In this document: positions 1-7,868 of the stretch, in pieces | Layout of the letters: the number at the start of each line of letters is the position of its first letter | Numbering within the stretch: position 1 is the stretch's first letter | DNA from: Desulfovibrio legallii | GTDB taxonomy: Bacteria; Desulfobacterota; Desulfovibrionia; Desulfovibrionales; Desulfovibrionaceae | Direction of reading: 5' to 3' | Length of the DNA stretch: 37,100 nucleotides | NCBI RefSeq assembly: GCF_004309735.1 | Contig: NZ_SIXC01000008.1 | Location: 146,182 to 183,281, forward strand | Notes under the pieces: model-generated | The model's database searches: none | What the model was told of the DNA's origin: nothing | What the model saw: only the letters and a program-made list of their open reading frames with translations | Position numbers and translations under genes: made by a program

Positions 1-41
1 TCGATAACGGCTTGCAGCGCTTCAAGAGCGGTAGGTTCCAT
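1..41 (-). CDS. mazG: MazG-like nucleoside triphosphate pyrophosphohydrolase, N-terminal fragment
   Basis: Only the first 13 codons are in the window; they read MEPTALEALQAVI on the minus strand. The start ATG is preceded by a TAAGGATT ribosome-binding site. This short piece resembles the opening helix of MazG-type pyrophosphohydrolases, which hydrolyse NTPs to NMP plus pyrophosphate, and it follows cvpA by 21 bp on the same strand, which suggests one operon. Thirteen residues are too few for a firm family call, so the MazG name is a resemblance only. Confidence 0.4.
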   Translation of the reverse strand, partial: MEPTALEALQAVI

Positions 42-62
42 GAGCAATCCTTACGGCAGGGG

Positions 63-551
63 TTAGAGGCCCAGGCGGGCCAGCAGGTCTGGCGGCAGCC
101 AGCCGCGCACCTGGGCGATGAGCGCGTTGAAATACGGCAACGTCCGGGAATGTTGCATAAACGCCGCCTGGGCAAAAAATTTTTGCAACAGCAAAAGCGC
201 CAGAGCGCAGAGCAGGGTGCCCTTGGCCAGGCCCACGGCCCCGCCCGCCAGCTTATCCGCCCAGGCCACAAAGGAAAAGGAAAGGATTTTTTGCAGGATG
301 CGCGCCACCAGAGCCACGGCAATGAGCACGGCCAGAAAAATCAGCACGTAGGCCGCGATGCCCCGCCAGGAGGGATCGGCTATGGCCGTGAGGCGAGGGG
401 CCAGCAGGGCGTGGTAGTGGTGCGCGGCCCAAAAACCGCCCAAAAGCGCCACCAGACCCGCCACTTCGGCCACAAAACCCTGAAAAAAACCCCGCCCGGC
501 AAAGACCACCAGGGTGAGCACCACCAGAAGATCAAATACGTCCTGCCCCAT
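63..551 (-). CDS. cvpA: CvpA family inner-membrane protein
   Basis: A 162-residue protein starting MGQDVFDLLVVLTLVVFAGR. It has four hydrophobic segments (about residues 6-24, 27-46, 65-90 and 103-125) and the family pattern of a glycine near the end of helix 1 (GRGFFQGF) and ADKLAGGAVGLAKG before the last helix. CvpA proteins are small multi-pass membrane proteins, named for colicin V production in E. coli and linked to envelope stress tolerance; their biochemical activity is not established. The reading frame stays open upstream to 989, but that extension is proline/arginine-rich and crosses the homopolymer tract, so I chose the ATG at 551, which has a GAAGG site just upstream. The mazG-like gene follows 21 bp downstream. 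Confidence 0.85.
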   Translation of the reverse strand: MGQDVFDLLVVLTLVVFAGRGFFQGFVAEVAGLVALLGGFWAAHHYHALLAPRLTAIADPSWRGIAAYVLIFLAVLIAVALVARILQKILSFSFVAWADKLAGGAVGLAKGTLLCALALLLLQKFFAQAAFMQHSRTLPYFNALIAQVRGWLPPDLLARLGL

Positions 552-1145
552 GCCTTCGTTCTCCGTGGCCCGCGTTGGTCGGGCGCAGCCGGGACACGCC
601 CCGGCGCGACGCCTTGCGCGGTGGCTTGGAGCATAGCAGATGCGCGGACCGGGCACAATGCGCGGACAGGCCCGCCTTGTCCCGCCGCCCTGCCCCTTGG
701 CGTTGCCCTGCGCCGTTATGCGGTTGCCCTGTGCTGACCCCCACAACCCCTGCCCTGAGCTCCTTGCCTGTGCCGTTACGCCATTGCTCCTTGGGGGAAT
801 GCCCAGCATTTTATAGGGGGCAGATATTTTGCCTCGACGCCGTTGCCCCGCCTGGGGGTCGACATCTACAAAAGCAAAAAGCTTGCCTTGACGCCGGCGT
901 TGTTTTTTTTTGGGGGGGGGGGGGGGGGGGGGGGGTTTTTTTTCCCTGCGACGTGCTCCGCGCGGCGTGCGGGTCTGGCGCTCCTGCACGGACTTCTTCG
1001 GCCCCGCTCAGGGAAGGCCGACTTTGTTGGCGGCCCTTACCCATCGGATACGCCCAGCCCGGCGACGCTGCCTTGCGCATGGGCGGCGTCTGACATTGCC
1101 GCTACGGTCATCGCCTAAAAAAAATCGCAAAAAAACAAATATCGC
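552..1145. other. Intergenic region with T9-G24-T8 homopolymer tract
   Basis: No convincing gene is present in these 594 bases; open frames here are short, out of codon character and mutually overlapping. The region must hold the promoter for the minus-strand cvpA operon; a TATAAA at about 813-818 (read on the minus strand) is a possible -10 without a clear -35. At 903-943 there is an uninterrupted run of nine T, 24 G and eight T. CG-rich short repeats around 660-790 (variants of CCGTTA/TGCC) add to the low-complexity look. Confidence 0.6.
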
Positions 1146-1174
1146 TTGACAGCCTCTGGGGTAAGGGCTACATA
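1146..1174 (+). promoter_or_regulatory. Probable sigma-70-type promoter of the tRNA-fMet gene
   Basis: A perfect TTGACA box (1146-1151) is followed by a 17-bp spacer and TACATA (1169-1174), ending 33 bp before the tRNA. The -10 is a weak match, but the consensus -35, exact spacing and position just ahead of an initiator tRNA make it a reasonable call. A small GCAAC/GTTGC hairpin lies in the leader at about 1183-1199. Confidence 0.55.
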
Positions 1175-1207
1175 TCTTTTCTCGCAACGAGAAAGGTTGC
1201 GACATGG

Positions 1208-1284
<77 letters not shown>

Positions 1285-1292
1285 GATAATAC

Positions 1293-1327
1293 AAGCCCTT
1301 ACGGAGACGAGCCGTAAGGGCTTTTTC
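1293..1327 (+). terminator. Rho-independent terminator of tRNA-fMet
   Basis: A 12-bp perfect stem (AAGCCCTTACGG with CCGTAAGGGCTT) around a 7-nt loop, followed by a T-rich run, 9 bases after the tRNA CCA. It separates the tRNA transcript from the prophage that starts shortly downstream. Confidence 0.92.
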
Positions 1328-1460
1328 TGTTTTTCTAACCTATTTCTGACCAGGGAGACTAAACGCCCTACTCAGCAATGGGATCGCTCAAGCCCGGCAC
1401 TTGAGGTAGATATGTCACTACCTGGCTTGCGTGTTGTGCGAGTGTTGGTGTGAAGAGGCA

Positions 1461-1497
1461 GAAAAGGTGAGAATTACTGTCACGGAACTTGAGAACC
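1461..1497 (+). repeat. Candidate transposase-binding sites at the phage right end
   Basis: Two similar motifs, GAAAAGGTGAGAATT (1461-1475) and CGGAACTTGAGAACC, share a TGAGAA core and are spaced 22 bp apart, two helical turns. The first recurs in inverted orientation near the other prophage border. MuA-family transposases bind several roughly 22-bp sites at each phage end, so the placement fits. The assignment is inferred from position and repetition only. Confidence 0.4.
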
Positions 1498-1503
1498 ATG
1501 CCG

Positions 1504-1779
1504 TTACACCCCCAGCACCTTGAGGATGATGTCCGCCACACTCCCGTTGCCGTCCGTCTGCGCATTTGCCCACACATACAGCCGCTCCGCCTCGCCAATG
1601 GTCAGGTCCGTGTCTGTGGTGGTGGTGTCGTAAGTGCGCTCCCACTCCCCGGTATCCCGGTTGTATGCACCTGTGGACATATCGTCTGGACGGTCAGCAA
1701 TTGCTATGTCCGCCGCTGTACGGGGTCTGCTGCTCTGGTAGGTACTGCCGTTGGCGGCAAGCCAAGTTACAATCTGCAT
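1504..1779 (-). CDS. Small protein downstream of tail fibre, possible fibre accessory
   Basis: A 91-residue protein, the last gene of the phage late operon. Its AGGAG ribosome site overlaps the TAG stop of the tail fibre gene, so the two are translationally linked. The sequence is rich in Thr and Asp (TYDTTTTDTDLT at residues 49-60) with an acidic profile and no signal peptide or membrane segment. In many phages the gene next to the fibre encodes a fibre chaperone or attachment protein, and that is the only basis for the suggested role. I do not recognise a family. Confidence 0.7.
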   Translation of the reverse strand: MQIVTWLAANGSTYQSSRPRTAADIAIADRPDDMSTGAYNRDTGEWERTYDTTTTDTDLTIGEAERLYVWANAQTDGNGSVADIILKVLGV

Positions 1780-1788
1780 ATCGGACTC

Positions 1789-4700
1789 CTAGTAGCGTTT
1801 TTTGGCGACGATGTAGATGTTGGCGTTAATGGATGTATTGCTGATGGACGTGGTATTATGTCGTGCGGTATGTATCGACAAAAAACTGTTGGCCGTCTGT
1901 ATAATAACGGACTCCGGGCTTTGGTAGATAGTTTCGCCGCACCACACATTGCCTTCGGAGTAATAGTTTGAAGACTGACCAATAAACCGCCTCTTAACCT
2001 GATAGTCATTTTCTTCATCGACGAATCCACCTGCATCAAATGCCACGTTGGCGAATGGAAGCGGAATCTCAATCTCGTTGTTCACTGCCGCAAATATGGG
2101 GCCAATGCTGAACACGCTGCCTATACAATAGCTGGATACACTAAGCACCTGTGGCTTGCTGCCACGCATAGACAGAATTGCCCGAGTGCAGGTGTATCCA
2201 TAGTCCTTATACCATGTCACATCAGCCTTTGCAGGGAAATCAAGCCTGTAATACTGATATGCCGTAGGGTTGTCATAGGTGAATGTCTTGTAGGAAACCG
2301 CATCATAGACATTTGGTACTGTGAACTCGCTGTCGGAGAGGAATCCACCATCATCAACAAATGCCGTGCGGTCTATCAGGGTTGTCCATGTTGCGCCATC
2401 AACGCTACCGGACAGTGAGAATTTGCAGGGATAGGAGGTCCAGGAGAAGCCCGCACTCGGCCCAAGCAGTTGCATGCGGTCAAATGTCATGGGTTTGTCC
2501 AGTCGCCATTGCGCATAGTGTGCCACCGTAGCATCATTACCAGACACATAGGCGTTAACGCCAGAGTCCCCGAAATTGAACAGGCTGGCCGGGGTGCGGT
2601 TTGTATTGTGTGAGCTGTCTGTCAGGTAGCCCGCCGGGTCTACATACTTGGTGTGATTATTGAGATAGGTGCCAAGGGGCTGGTCCGTAAGCAGATGTTC
2701 GCGCCGGTCCGTATCCACATGCCCAATCGGCAACATGGGCGTATCCAGCCATGTCCGCGTGTCTGCCTGCCACTCTTTGACCACTCCGGCAGCGGCGTCA
2801 TACCACAATGTTTTGTGGGGGATATATGTTTTGTAGAAGGTCGGGGTCACGGTGTAATCAGCAGCCTTATACAATGCCGTTCCAAGGGTAAGCCTGAAGT
2901 TGTTGAGGTAGCCATACCAAGGCCAATCATTGGATGCAATTATCCTGCCTAACATCCAATAGCGATAATTGGGGTTGCCAATGGGGACATTGTTGTAAGC
3001 TCCAAGGCATACCCCATCAACATGAATATATACACATTCGTTGTGCATAGATACGGATACTGTGTGCCAATTATCATCATTAGCATTAAATGGTACATGA
3101 TACACAGGGGCGTTTGTTTTGGAAGTCCCCAAGTGCAGCGTCAGACATTTCCGGCGATTTCTGTAGACCAAGCGCCAGCCACGGTTCGTATATTCGCCAT
3201 TGTCAAATATGCAGTAATTCCCATCTGCCGTTGTATCCGCCGGGCCAGTCCATTTGAAGTCAACCTCTACAGTCATCTCGTTGCTGTACGGATGAGCATT
3301 TTTGGCGGGGAATGTAGTCAGGAGTGACGCTCCGGGGCTTATCCAGCCGGATGGCGACCCCGGAAAATAGTAGCTGCTGATTGCCCCACGAGGTTGCTCC
3401 GTAAGGCTTATCTGCACGTTAGCATTATTCACGGGGTAGTCCATGGACCCCATGTTGGATTCCGCCTTGGCCGCACCGGCCACCGTGTAGCGTGATTGCA
3501 GCAGGCCAAGGCACTCCGCCGAAATATCATGGACAGTGCCATAGTGCAGTTTGCGGGTATCCGTATACAAGTACGCCGCCTGCCCTGGCAGGGGCACAGC
3601 CTTGGTGCAATCCAGATTTGCGGGGAGGCTGCCCTCCGCCGTGGCAGGCACAAGATACATATAGTTGCGGGTCAGTTCGGTCAGCATTGTGCCGTCAAAC
3701 ACTACAGGGGTTGTCAGCCAGACGGCCTTGTCCACGGTGCGATTACTGACGGGGGATAGACCGCAAGCGATTGTGGCCGCAAACGGCTGTGCCTCACTGG
3801 CATACAGGGCCACGTCATACTTGTGCATACCGGGCAGCACCGCCTCGTAAAAGCGGATAACACCCAATGATAGATACGTGCCCCCCCAATTGGCGGTGAT
3901 GTTAAGCCGGATTCTGTCATATGCCTTGATGTTGTCAGCAAACCAGTACATGCGACCATACTGCATCAGGTTGTTTGAGGCTCCCCGCAGTTGGCGGTCT
4001 TCCGCCTCCGCATAGATGTTTTCCCACATGCCGATAGCAGTGTTCCAGCCTTGGAGTGCCCATGTTTTGGGGTAGAATGTCGGCTGGTTATCACGCGGAC
4101 ACAAAAACATGCCGGACAGTACGTGCGCGCCGTCAGCGAAATCATACTGCCACCAGCCGGACGGTACGGTTTTGGCTGTCAACCAGCCCTCCGACTGGTA
4201 GACGACCTGATTGCGCAGGGGCTTAGTAGCCGTATAGGCGGTGGAATATTCCGTGCTGGCGCTGACGGTGCCGCGCTTGGTGTTGTACACGCCATTTTCA
4301 TGCTGCATATCCAAAAACTCATGCCCCACCAGATACGCCGGATAACCGTCTTTTGTACGGCCAGACAGGACGGCGTTGCGCAGGCGCTGGGAGTTGCTGC
4401 CCTCCATGTCGGCTTGCCATGCGGTCAACCCGAGGGATTCCAGCGCGCCCGCCGGGGTGGACGCACCTGTGCCGCCATGGTCGATAGAGAGTGTACCGGA
4501 GGCAATCGCGGAGGCATCCACGCCCACGCTGTTGGCGGTGGGGTCTATGGTCAGGCCGGGGCCAGCGTTGAGGTCAAGGGTGCCGTCAGATTGCACGGAT
4601 AAGGCCGCGCCCGGCTTGACGCCGCCAATAAGATCCGGGCTTGCCGGGCCGTTGTTGCTGACGCCTTCGGCGCGCTGCGCCCAATATTTGGCATCGGCGG

Positions 4701-5232
4701 CGTGGTTGGCCGCCTGTGCCGCGTCGGCGCTGGCCTGTGCCGCCTCCGCCCCGGCGTTGTCTGCGCTTCCGGCGGCCGCCCCGGCGCTGGCTGCGGCCGC
4801 GTTGGCGTATCCCTGGGCATCGTCAACAACCGCAGTCAACACACCGAACATCGCCCCGGGATCAATGCTACCGTCGCTCGGTGCCAGCACCGCACGATCT
4901 ATCTGCTCGTCAAGCTCTTGTACCATGGCCGTGAGACGGTCGAAGTCCCGTTCTACCACGTCCGCAGGGAAGCGCCCGGCAACCGGATAGTCGCTTTCCT
5001 GCACGCGGGCGGTGCGCCTGCGGACAACCAGGGGCTTGCCCGCAGTCGGGGGCGTGGAGAAGGTCACGTGGTCATCGAAAACGGTGAAGGCCGTCAGCAA
5101 CGTTTCCGTCAGTCCGTCCACCTGCAGGCATTCCACATCGCCTTCGTCGAACACGGGAAAGGGAACGGAAAATTGCGTCTGCGTGCCGTCAGGCAGGTAT
5201 ACGACTTTTGTCGTCCGCATGGTGATGGTCAT
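1789..5232 (-). CDS. Tail fibre with T7-fibre-like N-terminus and lectin-like C-terminal domains
   Basis: A 1147-residue receptor-binding protein candidate. Residues 1-130 look like the T7 gp17 N-terminal anchoring domain (LPDGTQTQFSVPF, then FSTPPTAGKPLVVRRRT), which attaches fibres to short podoviral tails. An Ala-rich helical stretch follows at about 135-190. Residues of about 650-780 resemble a concanavalin A/LamG-like sandwich (DNWHTVSVSMHN and VYIHVDGVCLGAY), and about 905-1025 resembles a discoidin-like (F5/8) fold (FSLSGSVDGATWTTL). The ATG overlaps the stop of the previous gene (ATGA) and has an AAGGAGG site. The C-terminal two thirds are visibly poorer in GC than the N-terminus and the rest of the virion genes, which suggests exchange of the receptor-binding part. 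Domain names are by resemblance. Confidence 0.85.
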   Translation of the reverse strand: MTITMRTTKVVYLPDGTQTQFSVPFPVFDEGDVECLQVDGLTETLLTAFTVFDDHVTFSTPPTAGKPLVVRRRTARVQESDYPVAGRFPADVVERDFDRLTAMVQELDEQIDRAVLAPSDGSIDPGAMFGVLTAVVDDAQGYANAAAASAGAAAGSADNAGAEAAQASADAAQAANHAADAKYWAQRAEGVSNNGPASPDLIGGVKPGAALSVQSDGTLDLNAGPGLTIDPTANSVGVDASAIASGTLSIDHGGTGASTPAGALESLGLTAWQADMEGSNSQRLRNAVLSGRTKDGYPAYLVGHEFLDMQHENGVYNTKRGTVSASTEYSTAYTATKPLRNQVVYQSEGWLTAKTVPSGWWQYDFADGAHVLSGMFLCPRDNQPTFYPKTWALQGWNTAIGMWENIYAEAEDRQLRGASNNLMQYGRMYWFADNIKAYDRIRLNITANWGGTYLSLGVIRFYEAVLPGMHKYDVALYASEAQPFAATIACGLSPVSNRTVDKAVWLTTPVVFDGTMLTELTRNYMYLVPATAEGSLPANLDCTKAVPLPGQAAYLYTDTRKLHYGTVHDISAECLGLLQSRYTVAGAAKAESNMGSMDYPVNNANVQISLTEQPRGAISSYYFPGSPSGWISPGASLLTTFPAKNAHPYSNEMTVEVDFKWTGPADTTADGNYCIFDNGEYTNRGWRLVYRNRRKCLTLHLGTSKTNAPVYHVPFNANDDNWHTVSVSMHNECVYIHVDGVCLGAYNNVPIGNPNYRYWMLGRIIASNDWPWYGYLNNFRLTLGTALYKAADYTVTPTFYKTYIPHKTLWYDAAAGVVKEWQADTRTWLDTPMLPIGHVDTDRREHLLTDQPLGTYLNNHTKYVDPAGYLTDSSHNTNRTPASLFNFGDSGVNAYVSGNDATVAHYAQWRLDKPMTFDRMQLLGPSAGFSWTSYPCKFSLSGSVDGATWTTLIDRTAFVDDGGFLSDSEFTVPNVYDAVSYKTFTYDNPTAYQYYRLDFPAKADVTWYKDYGYTCTRAILSMRGSKPQVLSVSSYCIGSVFSIGPIFAAVNNEIEIPLPFANVAFDAGGFVDEENDYQVKRRFIGQSSNYYSEGNVWCGETIYQSPESVIIQTANSFLSIHTARHNTTSISNTSINANIYIVAKKRY

Positions 5233-7865
5233 CTGAAACCGCCTCCCTTCCTTATATATAGTGATGGCCTGAAGTACATGTCCTGCCCGTATTCCTTCTT
5301 CAGCCTGCGCTCGCTCCGGGCCAGCGTCCCTGGGCTGACCATTTCACGCAGGTGGTAAAAAACAAGCCAGTTCAGCGCCTCACGCGTGTACCACAGGTTG
5401 ACCATGGGCGCGGTGTCCATGCCCATGCGCAGCAGTTCTTCCCCGGCATCGCCAAAGTTGCCGCGCAGCGCGTAGCGCACGGCGTTGACGGGCTTTTCCA
5501 GGTCGCCCAGCGCGGGCCCGGCAAGCGCCCCGGCCACGCTGCCGCCCGTGCGGCTGGCCGCCGAAAAGAAAAAGTCGCCCAGTATACCGAGCCCGCCGCT
5601 CTGCATGGCCGCCGCGAACCATGTTTCCAAGCGGGCCGGATCCTTGGGGCCGCGCCCGCGCGACATATCCTTGAGTACGGAAGCGAGGTAACCGAACGTC
5701 ATCATGGCGATGCCAAAGCCAACGGCCCCGCCCACATCATAGCGTCCCTCGGCGGCAAGATCCGCCCGCTTCCAGCGTTTGCCGCCCATGATTCGCTGCA
5801 TGTACACGAAGGGGAAACTCTTGAACTGGGATGCAAAGCGCAAAAATTCGCCCAGCAGAGTCCCGGGCCGCGAGCCCTGCGTCATGAGGGCGCGCGTTTT
5901 TACGTCCGGTTCAAGTACGGAGCTTGTCGTTTCGTCCGTAATCATGCCCATAACCAGGCCCCGCAACTCGTTGCGCTTGCGGTCAAGCAGTCTGGCTTCC
6001 GCCGGTTCGGTAACGGAAACGTCGCCTTCCGCCGCCTTGCGTATCTCCGCTATTTCGTCGGTCAGGTGCGCACGCAGCGTCGCTTCCGGGATGTCGTCAG
6101 CCTTGCGCGGCACCAGCAGGGTGCGGCCGTCCGGGTGCTTTTCCGTCATCAGCCGCACAAGATCCCAGTTCGTTTCCGTTATGCCGTGGAATTGCAGTGT
6201 TGCCCGGCGCGTCTTGTCCACCTCGGCCCAAGGCTTTACGGTCGCCTCGCCCATGTGGCCGGAAAACCACATGGCATAGCCTGCTTTACCGACCTCGGTA
6301 ATATAGTTCAGGCCGCTCCAGCGAAAAAATCTGTCCTGCCACTTTGCCGCCACGGCGGGCAGGTCGTCGGCTTCGTTCCAGCGCAGGCGCATTTCGCCCA
6401 GGGTGTCGTCCAGCATAACGCCCATGTCGCGGCACAGGTTTTTTTTATTCTTGTCGCCGTAGCCCTGAAAATACTGCGCGACGCTCCGCGCCATGGCTTC
6501 GGGCCAGTTCAGGCCATGCACGCGCATGCCGGCGGCTTTTGTCGGGATGTCTGCCACGGCCGAAAGCGTTGCCCCTCCCAGTTTTCCCGTGCTTTCGATG
6601 GCGCGAATCACAGCGCAGGCCCGCGCAGCGCCCACGTTCACTGGCACGGATACCTGCCCCGAAAGCACGGCCCACCAGTTGCCGATGTTGTTGATGCCGG
6701 CCCCCTGGGCGAGGCCCTGCTTCAGGCGCGCCAGGGCCTTCATTTCCTTTCGGCCCGCCGTTCCCCCAGCTTCTGCCGCGCGCAGTTCGCGCGTTTCCTG
6801 CGCCATAAGGCTTTGCAGCATCATTTCCGGGTTGGTGCCCAGGCGTTCCATCAACGCCGTGCTGCGCGCCGCGGCGGAAAGATGGTCCACCACGCCGGTC
6901 AGCGCGCCGCCGCGCCCGTAGGCCGCCTGATATTCCATGTAGGCATCCGCGTCCTTGAAGTGCAGCACGCGGTGCCGCGCCACGCGGTCGGCCAGGCTGG
7001 CCGGGCCGGTGTGCTCGCCTTTTTCGGCGGCGGTCACGCGGTCCTTGCCCATCAAAATATTGTCCCGGGTCGCTGTCAAAAAATCCTGTATTTTCCTTTG
7101 CCCTTCGGGCGTGGCGGCGGCTGCGGCGTCCAGACCGAACGTTTTTTCCGTGTCCAGCCGCTCGCGGATAAAATCGATCCAGCGCGGCGCGGCCTTTGCG
7201 CCGCCCGAAGTCATTTTCCAGGCATCATGACTCTGCGGCATATAGCCCTCAAGCCTGCCGATGCTGGCTCCGGCCTCGTTCATGCGCAGCCGGGCCTTTT
7301 CCATGTGGCGCGAAAGCAGGTCGGCCACGGCACGGGCGTCAGCGTCGCCCGTGCTGTCCGGCGTAATGACCTCGCGCACCACATCCTTGCCGAAGCCCTC
7401 GTCCATCAGCAGCAGTTTGCGGGCCGGAACGCCGCGCGTCTCCAGCGCCTCAAGGTCGTTGATCAGTGCGCCCTGAAAGTCGCGCCGCAAGGCCGTGATG
7501 CTGTTGGCGATGCTGTTGCGCGCGCCCTCGAAGCGCTTGTTGCTGCCCACCATCAGCCCTTCCAGAAAATCGTAGGCCGTGCCGCCCTGTTCCTTGACGC
7601 GGGCCAGCCCGGATTCCAGCGCGTCGCGCCGCAGGGCGTTGACGGCGGCGCGCTTGCGGGCAATGGCCGCGGCTGCCGCCGCATCGTCCATGCGCACGGC
7701 CCAGGCCTTGGCGAGCGCCGCTTCCTCGCTGACTTCCGCGCCCCGCGCCACGGCCGCGCGCGCCAGGCGTTTGTCCTCAAACATGGCGCTGACGGCGGTT
7801 TCAGCCTCCGCTTTCGACAGTCCGCCCTTCATGGCGGCGGCGATGCAATCCTGTTTTGTCGCCAT
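5229..7865 (-). CDS. Large internal virion (ejection) protein, T7 gp16-like position
   Basis: An 878-residue, mostly helical protein directly before the tail fibre, the slot held by gp16 in T7. The N-terminal 115 residues are Ala/Arg/Lys-rich helices (MATKQDCIAAAMKGG, AAAAAAIARKRAAVNALRR). The C-terminal part has aromatic stretches and glycine-rich hydrophobic patches (AVGFGIAMMTFGYLASVL at about 720-737 and GGLGILGDFFFSAA at about 764-777) that could insert into membrane during DNA ejection. No lytic transglycosylase motif was recognised, unlike T7 gp16. A GGAGGG site precedes the start, and the TAG of the upstream gene lies inside the leader. The role as ejection protein is inferred from order, size and composition. 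Confidence 0.7.
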   Translation of the reverse strand: MATKQDCIAAAMKGGLSKAEAETAVSAMFEDKRLARAAVARGAEVSEEAALAKAWAVRMDDAAAAAAIARKRAAVNALRRDALESGLARVKEQGGTAYDFLEGLMVGSNKRFEGARNSIANSITALRRDFQGALINDLEALETRGVPARKLLLMDEGFGKDVVREVITPDSTGDADARAVADLLSRHMEKARLRMNEAGASIGRLEGYMPQSHDAWKMTSGGAKAAPRWIDFIRERLDTEKTFGLDAAAAATPEGQRKIQDFLTATRDNILMGKDRVTAAEKGEHTGPASLADRVARHRVLHFKDADAYMEYQAAYGRGGALTGVVDHLSAAARSTALMERLGTNPEMMLQSLMAQETRELRAAEAGGTAGRKEMKALARLKQGLAQGAGINNIGNWWAVLSGQVSVPVNVGAARACAVIRAIESTGKLGGATLSAVADIPTKAAGMRVHGLNWPEAMARSVAQYFQGYGDKNKKNLCRDMGVMLDDTLGEMRLRWNEADDLPAVAAKWQDRFFRWSGLNYITEVGKAGYAMWFSGHMGEATVKPWAEVDKTRRATLQFHGITETNWDLVRLMTEKHPDGRTLLVPRKADDIPEATLRAHLTDEIAEIRKAAEGDVSVTEPAEARLLDRKRNELRGLVMGMITDETTSSVLEPDVKTRALMTQGSRPGTLLGEFLRFASQFKSFPFVYMQRIMGGKRWKRADLAAEGRYDVGGAVGFGIAMMTFGYLASVLKDMSRGRGPKDPARLETWFAAAMQSGGLGILGDFFFSAASRTGGSVAGALAGPALGDLEKPVNAVRYALRGNFGDAGEELLRMGMDTAPMVNLWYTREALNWLVFYHLREMVSPGTLARSERRLKKEYGQDMYFRPSLYIRKGGGFR

Positions 7866-7868
7866 GGT

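Noticed and set aside
63-989. 308-codon version of the CvpA gene
   Set aside because: The extra N-terminus is translated from the poly-G/poly-T tract and low-complexity DNA; the family start is the ATG at 551.
1389-1429. Hairpin CAAGCC/GGCTTG with inner AGGTAG/CTACCT as late-operon terminator
   Set aside because: The stem is interrupted by a 9-nt bulge and no T-run follows on the minus strand, so it is not supported as a terminator.
1340-1460. Exact left boundary and 5-bp target duplication
   Set aside because: Several TG starts on the left and CA ends on the right were compared, but no pair shared a convincing 5-bp flank; I give only approximate limits.
1789-5232. Diversity-generating retroelement acting on the fibre, as in BPP-1
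   Set aside because: The head genes recall BPP-1, but I found no reverse transcriptase frame, no accessory protein and no template/variable repeat pair near the fibre.
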